From Kluyvera sp047971185 (GTDB lineage Bacteria; Pseudomonadota; Gammaproteobacteria; Enterobacterales; Enterobacteriaceae), in NCBI RefSeq assembly GCF_047971185.1, contig NZ_JBKDZH010000006.1:1-64000 (forward strand): a stretch of 64,000 nt of DNA, written 5' to 3'. This document shows, piece after piece, positions 1 to 8,357 of the stretch. The notes below the pieces were generated by a model. It had not been told where the DNA came from. It saw only the letters and a program-made list of their open reading frames with translations, and ran no database searches. Numbering within the stretch: the stretch's first letter is position 1; each line of letters starts with the position of its first letter. The position numbers and the translations under genes are program-made.

Positions 1-1
1 A

Positions 2-1048
2 CGGAAAAGCGGTCAGGGCTATCAGGGTTTTGACTGCCGCTTCAGTCCGGACATCACGCTGGAAGAAGATTTACTGCGCCGCGACCTGACCATTAATGCC
101 ATGGCGCAGGACGATCATGGCAATATTATTGACCCTTACCATGGCCAGTCCGATCTGCAACAACGCTTATTACGCCACGTATCACCGGCGTTTGCTGAAG
201 ACCCGTTACGGGTGTTACGCGTTGCCCGTTTTGCTGCCCGTTTTGCTCCTCTGGGCTTCCGTGTTGCCGACGAAACAATGACCCTGATGCGTAATATGGT
301 AAACGCTGGCGAACTGGATCATCTGGTGGCTGAACGTGTCTGGAACGAAACTCAACGGGCACTGGGTGAACAACAGCCGGAAGTGTATTTTCAGGTGCTG
401 CGCGACTGCGGTGCATTAAAGGTCTGGTTCGCTGAAATCGATGCCCTGTTCGGCATTCCGCAACCGGAAAAACATCATCCGGAAATTGATTGCGGTATTC
501 ATGCACTGCTGTCGTTAAAAGCCGCAGCACAACTCAGCGACAGCATAGCTGTACGCTGGGCAGCCCTCAGTCATGATCTGGGTAAAGCACTGACACCAGA
601 AGAAGAATGGCCACGTCATATTGCTCACGAAGCGCGCGGTAAAAAGCCGTTAAAAGCCCTGCATCAGCGCCTGAAAGCACCACGGGATGCAGCGGAATTA
701 GCCGTGCTCAGCAGTGAATTTCATACCCATGTACACCGTGCCTTTGAACTGAAGGGCAGTACGCTGAATAAAGTCTTTAATCAGCTTGATGCCTGGCGCA
801 AAAGTGAGCGTTTTGAACAGTTTTTACTGGTCTGCGAGGCGGATGCCAAAGGCCGTACCGGGCTGGAAAATGAGCCTTATCCACAGGCCGGTTATATGCG
901 TGCGGCACTCAAAGAAGCGCTGAGTATTAATGCTCAGGATATGATCGCCCAAGGGCATCAGGGCGCAGCAATAAGAACCGCACTGAACGAAGCGCGGGAC
1001 AAACATCTGCAACACTGGAAAACACAGCAGCAATTAAACGCTGAATAA
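2..1048 (+). CDS. cca: CCA tRNA nucleotidyltransferase, 5'-truncated by the window
   Basis: This enzyme adds or repairs the 3' CCA end of tRNAs. The frame is open from base 2 and the N-terminal catalytic Gly-Ser/DxD part lies outside the window. Visible are the class II signature around RRDLTINAMA, the helical tRNA-binding region, and a C-terminal HD-type domain (HxnHD pattern, SHDLGKALTP) that in gammaproteobacterial Cca gives phosphatase and phosphodiesterase activity. The gene converges on folK with only about 33 bases between the stops and no clear terminator. In E. coli the next genes are bacA and folB; here they are folK and folB, the first sign that this block is not enterobacterial. 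The identification is secure; the foreign origin is inference from order and sequence. Confidence 0.93.
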   Translation, partial: RKSGQGYQGFDCRFSPDITLEEDLLRRDLTINAMAQDDHGNIIDPYHGQSDLQQRLLRHVSPAFAEDPLRVLRVARFAARFAPLGFRVADETMTLMRNMVNAGELDHLVAERVWNETQRALGEQQPEVYFQVLRDCGALKVWFAEIDALFGIPQPEKHHPEIDCGIHALLSLKAAAQLSDSIAVRWAALSHDLGKALTPEEEWPRHIAHEARGKKPLKALHQRLKAPRDAAELAVLSSEFHTHVHRAFELKGSTLNKVFNQLDAWRKSERFEQFLLVCEADAKGRTGLENEPYPQAGYMRAALKEALSINAQDMIAQGHQGAAIRTALNEARDKHLQHWKTQQQLNAE

Positions 1049-1081
1049 AAACCGGTGTTAAAAACCGCTGTTAAAACCCGT

Positions 1082-1582
1082 CTAGCCGCGGGCAACAGAA
1101 TTCTGGCTGGCGCGTACCGGATACAACGGCTGGTCGGTTAATGCCGGCCAGTAATGCGTCAGTGGTGTTCCGTCGGCAGGATCAACACCGTCAGGAAAAA
1201 TATCCAGCAGCGGGCGTAAAACAAAAGCAAATTGCTGAATATCAGAGCGCGGCAATTGCAGCCCGGCAAAATCGCCGGCCAGATCATCAAACAATAAAAT
1301 ATCGATATCCAGCGCACGGGATGAATATTTCACCGCATCAGCGCTGCGGCCAAAATCAAATTCCAGCTGTTTTAAACCGGCCGCAAGTTCCGCCAGAGAA
1401 CAGGCGCACTCAATTTCAACCACCAGATTAATAAAATCCGGGCCGTCGAAACCCATGGCCGGGGAACGATACCAGGGCGACACACGCAGCAATGAATACT
1501 GCTGACTCAGGCGCGCAATACCAGCCGCCAGATTCTGCTCAGCATCGATATTGGAACCTAAACCAAGGAACACCCGCGACAT
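1082..1582 (-). CDS. folK: 2-amino-4-hydroxy-6-hydroxymethyldihydropteridine pyrophosphokinase
   Basis: FolK transfers pyrophosphate from ATP to hydroxymethyl-dihydropterin in folate synthesis. The 166-residue protein opens with the family signature (LGLGSNI near residue 5), has the substrate-binding WYRSPAMG(F) loop, and the ATP/Mg motif RALDIDILLFDD near residue 90. Its ATG overlaps the TGA of folB (ATGA), so the two are probably translationally coupled in a tsaD-folB-folK unit. Enterobacteria keep folK beside pcnB, far from folB, whereas pseudomonad-type genomes pair folB and folK as here. This could be a second folK in the cell if the host copy is intact; that cannot be seen in the window. 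Confidence 0.93.
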   Translation of the reverse strand: MSRVFLGLGSNIDAEQNLAAGIARLSQQYSLLRVSPWYRSPAMGFDGPDFINLVVEIECACSLAELAAGLKQLEFDFGRSADAVKYSSRALDIDILLFDDLAGDFAGLQLPRSDIQQFAFVLRPLLDIFPDGVDPADGTPLTHYWPALTDQPLYPVRASQNSVARG

Positions 1583-1953
1583 CAGCGCTTGTCTCCTGCC
1601 GGCTGATCACCGCGTTCAATGTACAGGCCAACCGCACGCGCCTGCGGCACAACCGCCGGTTTTTCTACCTGAATGCCCAGCCAGGGCATACCAAACTCTT
1701 TGCGCAGCGCCTCAGCCAGACGCTCCAGCAATGATTCCAGCAACTGGAAATGCTGCTCACGCACAAAACGCTCAATAAATTCGGTGACGGCCTGATAATT
1801 TAACGCGTGCATTAAATCGTCGGTGGCAGCCGCCAGACGAATATCCCAGGCCATTTCCAGATCGAAAATCAGCGGCTGGCGCACCTGTTTTTCCCAGTCG
1901 TAAACGCCGATAACGGCATCGACTTTTAAACCGCGGATAAACACCTTATCCAT
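1582..1953 (-). CDS. folB: Dihydroneopterin aldolase
   Basis: FolB cleaves 7,8-dihydroneopterin to hydroxymethyl-dihydropterin and glycolaldehyde, the step just before FolK. I place the start at the ATG at 1951-1953, which gives the usual N-terminus (MDKVFIRGLKVDAVIGVYDWE) and about 123 residues; a longer in-frame reading would run into tsaD. The GVYDWE motif and C-terminal EKPxxxxxARAVGLYIER (catalytic Lys and active-site strand) are typical. The start overlaps the 3' end of tsaD by 8 bases and the stop overlaps folK by one base. In both E. coli and Pseudomonas a plsY gene stands between folB and tsaD; it is missing here. Confidence 0.92.
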   Translation of the reverse strand: MDKVFIRGLKVDAVIGVYDWEKQVRQPLIFDLEMAWDIRLAAATDDLMHALNYQAVTEFIERFVREQHFQLLESLLERLAEALRKEFGMPWLGIQVEKPAVVPQARAVGLYIERGDQPAGDKR

Positions 1954-3019
1954 GCTCAGCACCACTTTCTGCGTTAGCGTCAGGCGCAACACAATCAACC
2001 GGCGTCAGACTGGTCATCGGCCAGCGCGGCACCACCGATACCGCCAGATCCGACTGCTCTCCAGCCACTAAGCGCTGGGTTCCGGCATAAGCAATCATGG
2101 CACCGTTGTCGGTACAGAGTTCCGGCCGCGGGTAAAATACCGCGCCGCCCAGAGCTTCTGCGGTGGTACGTAATTTTTCGCGCAGGCGTTTATTAGCACC
2201 GACACCGCCGGCAATAATCAGGCGGTTAATACCGGTTTGCTGCATCGCCCGTTTGCATTTAATCGCCAGCGTATCGACCACGGCCGCCTGAAAACAGGCA
2301 GAAATATCCGCTTTATCCTGATCCGCCAGTACACCATCGACCGCACATTCAAGAATGGTGGTACGTACCCGGGTTTTTAAGCCACTGAAGCTGAAATCCA
2401 AACCAGGACGGTCGGTCATCGGGCGCGGGAATTTAAAGCGTTTATCATCGCCCTGAGCCGCCAGAGCACTCAGCGCCGGACCGCCGGGATACGGCAGCCC
2501 CATCATTTTTGCGGCTTTATCGAAGGCTTCACCGGCCGCATCGTCAAGGGATTCGCCCAGCAGGCTGTAACGACCAATACCATCGACCTGCACCAGCTGG
2601 GTGTGCCCACCGGATACCAGCAACGCAATTAAAGGGAATGGTGGCGGATTATCTTCCAGCATGGGTGCCAGCAGGTGGCCTTCCATATGGTGAACACCAA
2701 TTGCCGGCAGATCGAGTGCCCAGGCCAGGCTGCGGCCCAGACAGGCACCAACCAGCAAAGCACCCACCAGACCCGGGCCTGAGGTGTAGGCCACACCATC
2801 CAGATCTTTCAGTGTCAGGCCGGCTTCGTCCATCACTTCACGGATCAGCGGTAATGCTTTGCGCACATGGTCACGGGAAGCCAGTTCCGGCACCACGCCG
2901 CCATATTCGGCATGCAGTGCAATCTGAGAGTAAACCCGGTGCGCCAGCAAACCCTGCTTGCTGTCATACAGGGCGATGCCGGTTTCATCACAGGATGTTT
3001 CCAGACCTAAAACCCGCAT
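1946..3019 (-). CDS. tsaD: tRNA N6-adenosine threonylcarbamoyltransferase TsaD
   Basis: TsaD (Gcp/YgjD/Kae1) transfers the threonylcarbamoyl group to A37 of ANN-decoding tRNAs together with TsaB and TsaE. The start at 3017-3019 gives the canonical MRVLGLETSCDETGIAL; upstream in-frame codons encode no family sequence. The metal-binding HxxxH (HHMEGH, near residue 111) and the ASKHA-fold nucleotide loops (SGGHTQL; DDAAGEAFDKAAKMMGLPYPGG; AGGVGANKRLR) are all present, length about 357. It is divergent from rpsU, as in most gammaproteobacteria, and runs directly into folB. TsaD works in a complex, so if this copy really replaced the host gene it must pair with host TsaB/TsaE. Confidence 0.95.
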   Translation of the reverse strand: MRVLGLETSCDETGIALYDSKQGLLAHRVYSQIALHAEYGGVVPELASRDHVRKALPLIREVMDEAGLTLKDLDGVAYTSGPGLVGALLVGACLGRSLAWALDLPAIGVHHMEGHLLAPMLEDNPPPFPLIALLVSGGHTQLVQVDGIGRYSLLGESLDDAAGEAFDKAAKMMGLPYPGGPALSALAAQGDDKRFKFPRPMTDRPGLDFSFSGLKTRVRTTILECAVDGVLADQDKADISACFQAAVVDTLAIKCKRAMQQTGINRLIIAGGVGANKRLREKLRTTAEALGGAVFYPRPELCTDNGAMIAYAGTQRLVAGEQSDLAVSVVPRWPMTSLTPVDCVAPDANAESGAEHG

Positions 3020-3314
3020 AAATAATCTCTTCTCACACGATCTAACGAAGGGGCGCATGATACTGCCGCACCCCAGCCTGCGCCAGCCGCAATTCCCCGA
3101 TCGGCCGGGATGCCCCGCCGGGGGCGCAGGAAAGACAGGATAATCTCCGCTACTCATCGGCCAGAACCCAGCAAATACGCGGGCTGCCGGTTGCCCGGGG
3201 TCAATCTGCAAACTACTCTTTGCAATCCACGGACAAAGGATTTAGAATGCCCGCCCTCTAACTGGGGCCTGTGGTTTCCCCATAAACAGACTGATTTAAA
3301 ACGTAGGTGATTGG

Positions 3315-3530
3315 ATGCCAGCTGTAAAAGTTAAAGAAAACGAACCGTTTGACGTCGCACTGCGTCGCTTCAAGCGTTCTTGCGAAAAAGCAGGCGTACT
3401 GTCTGAAGTACGTCGTCGTGAGCACTACGAGAAGCCAACCTGGATCCGTAAGCGCAAAGCGGCTGCCGCTGTTAAGCGTCACTTGAAGAAAGTGCAGCGC
3501 GAACAGCGCAAAATGACCCGCCTCTACTAA
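3315..3530 (+). CDS. rpsU: 30S ribosomal protein S21
   Basis: The 71-residue S21 is complete and very basic and starts after a GTAGGTGA ribosome-binding site. The N-terminal half (VKENEPFDVALRRFKRSCEKAG) is nearly invariant. The C-terminal half (KRKAAAAVKRHLKKVQREQRK) resembles the Pseudomonas/Oceanospirillales protein rather than the enterobacterial one (as I recall it, [20 protein letters not shown]). It heads the macromolecular-synthesis operon rpsU-yqeY-dnaG-rpoD, and its promoter must lie in the 295-bp gap to the divergent tsaD. Confidence 0.97.
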   Translation: MPAVKVKENEPFDVALRRFKRSCEKAGVLSEVRRREHYEKPTWIRKRKAAAAVKRHLKKVQREQRKMTRLY

Positions 3531-3560
3531 GAGCCGGGTTACGGGAAGAAAGGAGACCGC

Positions 3561-4007
3561 ATGAGTACTCTGGTTGCTACCATTAAAGACGCTGTTAAAG
3601 CGGCAATGCGCGCCAAAGAAAAAGAGCGGCTGAATGCTCTGCGTTTAGCGCAGGCAGAATTCAAACGCGTAGAAGTCGATGAGCGAATTGAAATCGACGA
3701 CGAGCGTGCTCTGGCTATTCTCGACAAAATGACCAAACAACGTCGTGACTCCATCGCGCAGTATTCTGCCGCCGGACGCGACGACCTGGCAGCGGTCGAG
3801 CAGTACGAAATTGATGTACTGAGCGAATTTCTGCCGGAAGCCTTGAGCGAAGAAGAGTTGGCCAAACTGGTGGCTGATGCGATTGCACAGTCCGGTGCTG
3901 CTTCAATGCAGGACATGGGCAAAGTCATGGGCATCCTGAAACCACAAGTGCAAGGTCGTGCCGATATGGCACAGATCAGTCAACTGGTGAAGTCTCAACT
4001 GGGCTGA
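3561..4007 (+). CDS. yqeY: GatB/YqeY domain protein
   Basis: A 148-residue YqeY-family protein, related to the tRNA-binding tail domain of the GatB amidotransferase subunit; its exact role is unknown. The pattern (DAVKAAMRAKEKERLNALRLAQAEFK; KQRRDSIAQYSAAGRDDLAAVEQYEIDVLSEFLP; MGKVMGILKPQVQGRADM) is typical of the family. A good AGGAGA site lies 7 bases before the ATG. It sits 30 bp after rpsU and about 100 bp before dnaG. This position is usual in pseudomonads and relatives but, to my knowledge, E. coli and close relatives have no yqeY here, so the gene marks the block as non-enterobacterial. Confidence 0.93.
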   Translation: MSTLVATIKDAVKAAMRAKEKERLNALRLAQAEFKRVEVDERIEIDDERALAILDKMTKQRRDSIAQYSAAGRDDLAAVEQYEIDVLSEFLPEALSEEELAKLVADAIAQSGAASMQDMGKVMGILKPQVQGRADMAQISQLVKSQLG

Positions 4008-4028
4008 TTCTGCTCTGCAGGCAATAGA

Positions 4029-4060
4029 AGCGCTACCCATCCCGGTGTGTAGCGCTTTTG
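4029..4060 (+). terminator. Hairpin and T-run between yqeY and dnaG
   Basis: A perfect 8-bp stem (AGCGCTAC / GTAGCGCT) with a 12-base loop is followed by TTTT. It sits 20 bp after the yqeY stop. An attenuator between rpsU and dnaG is known in E. coli and lowers primase relative to S21; this hairpin is in the equivalent place but with different sequence. Confidence 0.6.
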
Positions 4061-4110
4061 TCGTTTATACGGCTTAATCAAATATACGCTCAGCAACAGG
4101 CACCGCATTT

Positions 4111-5964
4111 ATGGCAGGCCGCATACCCCAGTCTTTTATTGATGATCTGCTCGCCCGCGTCGATGTAATCGATGTGGTGGACAGTCGTGTCAAACTGAAA
4201 AAGACCGGCAAAAACTACTCCGCCTGCTGTCCTTTCCATAACGAAAAGTCGCCGTCGTTTACCGTCAGCCCGGACAAACAGTTTTATTACTGCTTTGGCT
4301 GCGGCGCTTCCGGCAGCGCGCTTAAATTCGTGATGGAATTCGATGGCTTGAGTTTTCCCGATGCGGTAGAAAAACTGGCCACCCAGGCCGGTATGGAAGT
4401 ACCGAAAGAACAGGTCAGCTTCGAAGCCCGCCAGGAACAACAACACCAGCCACTGTTCGAGCTGATGCAGAAAGCCGGTGACTATTTTGAAAAAATGCTG
4501 CGCAGCCATGAACAGCGCGGCAAAGCTGTCGATTATTTAAAAAACCGTGGTTTATCCGGCAAGGCAGCCAAATTCTTCGGCATCGGCTACGCCCCGCCCG
4601 GCTGGGATAACCTGCAGAACTTTCTCGCCGCCAATGGCGAACGCGAGCTGATCAAACAACTGATCAGCTGCGGTATGCTGATTGAAAAAGAAGATGGCCG
4701 CACGTACGACCGTTTCCGCGACCGCATTATGTTTCCGATACGCGATGCCCGCGGCCGTTATATCGCTTTTGGTGGTCGCGTACTGGGTGACGAAAAACCC
4801 AAATATCTGAACTCGCCGGAAACCCCGATTTTCCAGAAAGGCCGCGAACTTTATGGCCTGTACGAAGCACGTAAAATCCGCCAGAAGCTGACCCGTATCG
4901 TCATCGTTGAAGGCTATATGGATGTGGTCGCGCTGGCCGAATTTGGCATTCATTACGCCGTGGCCACCCTTGGCACCGCTACCAGCGAGCACCACCTGCG
5001 GCGCTTATTTAAAGTCGTGCCGGAAGTGATTTTCTGCTTTGACGGCGATCGGGCCGGACGCACCGCCGCAGCGCGGGCGATGGAAACCGTATTACCGGTA
5101 CTGGAAGACGGCGTACAGGCACGCTTTCTGTTTCTGCCCGATGGCGAAGACCCGGACACACTGGTTCGTCAGGAAGGCAAAGATGCCTTTGAACAGCGCC
5201 TGAATCAGGCCGTGCATCTGCCAGAATTTCTGTTCGACCACCTGAAAGAACAGGTCGACTTCGACACTCTGGATGGCAAAGCACGCCTTGATCAGCTGGC
5301 CGCCCCGTTAATTAATAAACTGCCGAAAAGCATGTTGCGCAGCCTGATGCGCAATAAACTGCGTGACGAACTGGGCGCCGACAGTGTCGCCCTCGACCGC
5401 CTTGAGTCATCGCCACCAGCAACAGCCGCCGTGGCGGAACAGGCACAATACGAAGAGCAGCTGCCTTCTTATCTGGACGATGAGCGGCACGAACCGCAGC
5501 CACCGCATCAGGATCACAGTGCCGACACCCTGGCACCACTGGTGCATAAAGCGCTGACCGCACTGGTCAAGCAGCCATCACTTTCAGCCGAGCTCGAACT
5601 CCCCGACACCGAGCCGGAGAGTGAGTACGAACGCCTGCTGATTGAAGTGCTGCGCAAGCTGAAACAGGCACCGCAACAAAGCAGTGTTGGTCTGCTTATT
5701 CAGTGGATCGGTTCGCCCTATCAGGCAGAACTGCAGCAACTGGCCGACAACCCCAACAGCCAGATGAAACCGACCGCGGCCGATATCGCCGTGGTGCTGA
5801 AACAGATGAGCGCGCGCAAACTCAGCGCCGAACTGCGCACTCTGACCAGCAAATTTGAACGCGGCGAGAAACTCAGCGACGAAGAAAAAGCCCGTAAACG
5901 CGAACTGCACCAGCAACTGCACAGCATTAACAAAAAGCGTGCGCGTATTTACGCCCGCCACTGA
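4111..5964 (+). CDS. dnaG: DNA primase DnaG
   Basis: DnaG makes RNA primers at the replication fork and docks on the DnaB helicase through its C-terminal domain. The 617-residue protein has the N-terminal CHC2 zinc motif (CPFHNEKSPSF near residue 40, YYCFGCGASG near 61), the RNA polymerase core (RFRDRIMFPIRDARGRYIAFGGR), the TOPRIM motifs (VEGYMDVVAL; CFDGDRAGRTAA; DGEDPDTLV) and a C-terminal helicase-interaction region (about residues 430-617). It is longer than the 581-residue E. coli enzyme because of a Pro/Gln/Glu-rich linker after the core. The C-terminal third looks unlike enterobacterial primase, which matters because that is the part that must recognise DnaB. The start has no strong ribosome-binding site; MAGRIPQSFIDDLL is the conserved N-terminus. 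Confidence 0.96.
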   Translation: MAGRIPQSFIDDLLARVDVIDVVDSRVKLKKTGKNYSACCPFHNEKSPSFTVSPDKQFYYCFGCGASGSALKFVMEFDGLSFPDAVEKLATQAGMEVPKEQVSFEARQEQQHQPLFELMQKAGDYFEKMLRSHEQRGKAVDYLKNRGLSGKAAKFFGIGYAPPGWDNLQNFLAANGERELIKQLISCGMLIEKEDGRTYDRFRDRIMFPIRDARGRYIAFGGRVLGDEKPKYLNSPETPIFQKGRELYGLYEARKIRQKLTRIVIVEGYMDVVALAEFGIHYAVATLGTATSEHHLRRLFKVVPEVIFCFDGDRAGRTAAARAMETVLPVLEDGVQARFLFLPDGEDPDTLVRQEGKDAFEQRLNQAVHLPEFLFDHLKEQVDFDTLDGKARLDQLAAPLINKLPKSMLRSLMRNKLRDELGADSVALDRLESSPPATAAVAEQAQYEEQLPSYLDDERHEPQPPHQDHSADTLAPLVHKALTALVKQPSLSAELELPDTEPESEYERLLIEVLRKLKQAPQQSSVGLLIQWIGSPYQAELQQLADNPNSQMKPTAADIAVVLKQMSARKLSAELRTLTSKFERGEKLSDEEKARKRELHQQLHSINKKRARIYARH

Positions 5965-6375
5965 AAACAGACACTGAACAAAAAACAGACAAAGTGGCCG
6001 CAATACAGCAAAGAAAACGGCCGCAGGGACTTGAGATTTAACCAACAGCCCTTATATACAAAGAACTTCTGAATCCGGACAACAGCCGCTTTATAATGCT
6101 GCCGGATTCAATAAACGACTGCAGCAGCGCAGCAACCAACGTGACAGAGCCAAGAGGCCAGCATCGGCACATCCGGGCATATTTTCGCCAGGCCGATTTC
6201 CCACGTTAACTGACCTTGCTGAAGATAGTGAAGCAAGCAACCGAACCCTGCGGTTACAGGCACCGGCATCCGCAAAAACAGCGGAACCTAACGTCGTGCC
6301 TATGGCCTAAAGATCGGTTAAAAGTTATACTTCGGCGTTTTTCTTCCGCCTTAAAAAACGGAACACAGGGCTTCT
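5965..6375. other. dnaG-rpoD intergenic region, 411 bp
   Basis: The region holds no gene. It contains a perfect TATAAT at 6092-6097 flanked by an 8-bp inverted repeat (GAATCCGG at 6071-6078, CCGGATTC at 6102-6109), and a TATACT at 6326-6331 nearer the gene; neither has a convincing -35 hexamer at the right distance. In E. coli the rpoD promoters (including the heat-shock one) lie inside dnaG; here the long spacer suggests a separate rpoD promoter. Confidence 0.5.
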
Positions 6376-8208
6376 ATGTCAGCGAACACGCAACAATCCC
6401 GTCTTAAAGAACTTATCGCCAAAGGCAAAGAGCAGGGTTACCTGACTTATGCCCAGGTAAACGACCACCTGCCGGACGATATTGCCAATCCGGATCAGGT
6501 CGAAGACATCATCCGCATGATCAACGATATCGGTATTCCGGTATCTGAAGTTGCGCCCGATGGTGACTCACTGTTTATGTCTGATGCCGCCGATGACGCC
6601 GCAGCAGAAGAAGCGGCCGCTGCCCTGGCTCTGGTTGAATCCGACGTTGGCCGCACCACCGACCCTGTGCGTATGTATATGCGCGAAATGGGTACTGTGG
6701 AACTGCTGACCCGCGAAGGCGAAATCGTAATCGCCAAGCGTATCGAAGAAGGCATCCGCGAAGTGATGTCCGCTCTGGCTTACTATCCGGGCGCTGCTGA
6801 AACCATTCTGAACGCTTTCAGAGAAGCGGAAGAAGATCCGAACCGCGTTGGCGATATTTTCTCCGGTTTTATCGATCCGTCCGATGTTGATCCTGAGCCA
6901 GGCCCACAAGCCGGTCCGGAAGCCGCTGCTGCCGCAGAAGAAGCCGACGATGACAGCACCGATGACGACGACAGCACCGATGACAGCGAAGACAGCGGCA
7001 TCGACATGGCCGAAGTTACCCGTCGTTTCGATGAAATCCGTGCAGCCCATGACGCCATGGAAAAATCTCTGGCCAAAAATGGTCGTGCGCACAAGAAAAC
7101 CGAAGAAGCCCTCGCCAAACTGGCCGAGCTGTTCGCACCAATTAAACTGACGCCAAAATACTTCGACTCACTGGTTAACAGTGCACGCGATGCGCTGGAT
7201 CTGATCCGTACCCAGGAACGTCAGATCATGGTGATGATGACCCGTAAGTGCGGCATGGACCGTAAAGACTTCATCAAAGAATTTCAGGGTAACGAAGTCA
7301 GCAACGAATGGATCGATGGCCTGATCGCTGCCGGTCACAGCTACTCGAAAAAACTCGACACCTACCGTCTGGAAATTTTCCGTTCGCAGAAGAAAATCCG
7401 CGCCGTTGAAGAACGCGTTGGTCTGAGCATTCCGGAAATTAAAGAAGTTAACCGTCGCGTATCCATCGGTGAAGCCCGCGCCCGTCGCGCCAAGAAAGAA
7501 ATGGTTGAGGCCAACCTGCGTCTGGTTATTTCCATCGCTAAAAAATACACCAACCGTGGTCTGCAGTTCCTCGATCTGATTCAGGAAGGCAACATCGGTC
7601 TGATGAAAGCGGTAGATAAGTTTGAATACCGTCGTGGTTACAAGTTCTCCACCTACGCAACCTGGTGGATCCGTCAGGCGATCACCCGTTCTATCGCCGA
7701 CCAGGCGCGCACCATCCGTATCCCGGTACATATGATTGAGACCATCAACAAGCTCAACCGTATCTCCCGTCAGATGCTGCAAGAGATGGGCCGCGAGCCG
7801 ACGCCGGAAGAGCTGGCCGAACGCATGCTGATGCCGGAAGACAAGATCCGTAAAGTGCTGAAGATAGCCAAAGAGCCTATCTCCATGGAAACGCCGATCG
7901 GCGACGATGAAGATTCGCATCTGGGTGATTTCATCGAGGATACCACCCTTGAGCTGCCGCTGGACTCTGCCACCACCGAGAGCCTGCGTGCCGCCACTCA
8001 CGACGTTCTGGCTGGCCTGACCGCTCGTGAAGCGAAAGTCCTGCGTATGCGTTTCGGTATTGATATGAACACCGACCACACGCTGGAAGAAGTGGGTAAA
8101 CAGTTCGACGTTACCCGTGAACGTATTCGTCAGATCGAAGCGAAGGCGCTGCGTAAACTGCGCCACCCGAGCCGTTCTGAAGTGCTGCGTAGCTTCCTGG
8201 ACGATTAA
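6376..8208 (+). CDS. rpoD: RNA polymerase sigma-70 factor RpoD (mosaic gene)
   Basis: Primary sigma factor, 610 residues. It has region 1.1 (about residues 5-80), region 1.2 (DPVRMYMREMGTVELLTREGE), a non-conserved insert with an Asp-rich stretch (about 175-215), and regions 2-4 with the -10 recognition helix (YATWWIRQAITR), region 3 and the -35 helix-turn-helix (VTRERIRQIEAKALRKL). Compared from memory, residues 1 to about 370 are pseudomonad/oceanospirillalean-like, and regions 2.1-2.4 are near-invariant in all gammaproteobacteria. From about residue 460 the sequence is enterobacterial (LAERMLMPEDKI, FIEDTTLELPLDSATTESL, ending RSFLDD), where Pseudomonas has different residues. Downstream DNA is enterobacterial. 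The crossover therefore lies around 7500-7760. Function should be intact because the reading frame is unbroken. Confidence 0.95.
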   Translation: MSANTQQSRLKELIAKGKEQGYLTYAQVNDHLPDDIANPDQVEDIIRMINDIGIPVSEVAPDGDSLFMSDAADDAAAEEAAAALALVESDVGRTTDPVRMYMREMGTVELLTREGEIVIAKRIEEGIREVMSALAYYPGAAETILNAFREAEEDPNRVGDIFSGFIDPSDVDPEPGPQAGPEAAAAAEEADDDSTDDDDSTDDSEDSGIDMAEVTRRFDEIRAAHDAMEKSLAKNGRAHKKTEEALAKLAELFAPIKLTPKYFDSLVNSARDALDLIRTQERQIMVMMTRKCGMDRKDFIKEFQGNEVSNEWIDGLIAAGHSYSKKLDTYRLEIFRSQKKIRAVEERVGLSIPEIKEVNRRVSIGEARARRAKKEMVEANLRLVISIAKKYTNRGLQFLDLIQEGNIGLMKAVDKFEYRRGYKFSTYATWWIRQAITRSIADQARTIRIPVHMIETINKLNRISRQMLQEMGREPTPEELAERMLMPEDKIRKVLKIAKEPISMETPIGDDEDSHLGDFIEDTTLELPLDSATTESLRAATHDVLAGLTAREAKVLRMRFGIDMNTDHTLEEVGKQFDVTRERIRQIEAKALRKLRHPSRSEVLRSFLDD

Positions 8209-8225
8209 TCGCCCCGGCCAATGTG

Positions 8226-8254
8226 AAAAAGCTCCCTTTTGGGAGCTTTTTTTT
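8226..8254 (+). terminator. rpoD intrinsic terminator
   Basis: A stem AAAAAGCTCCC / GGGAGCTTTTT with a tetra-T loop is followed by a T-run, 18 bp after the rpoD stop. It has textbook rho-independent form. Confidence 0.9.
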
Positions 8255-8277
8255 GCCCATTATCCGCGCAGGAACGG

Positions 8278-8357
8278 TAGGCCGGATAAGGCGTTTACGC
8301 CGCCATCCGGCAATCTGCACGGGTTCTGCCGGATGGCACTTCGTTTATCCGGCCTAC
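8278..8357. repeat. REP pair (BIME) between rpoD and mug
   Basis: Two inverted REP units match the enterobacterial consensus (GCCGGATGGCGGCGTAAACG... and its complement): one at 8278-8313, one in opposite orientation at 8327-8357. Such elements are typical of enterobacterial chromosomes, so the sequence is clearly host-like by this point. The outer unit contains the mug stop codon. Confidence 0.85.

Noticed and set aside
7168..8166. A 332-codon open frame antisense to rpoD
   Set aside because: It mirrors the codon periodicity of rpoD, has no family similarity and no ribosome-binding site.
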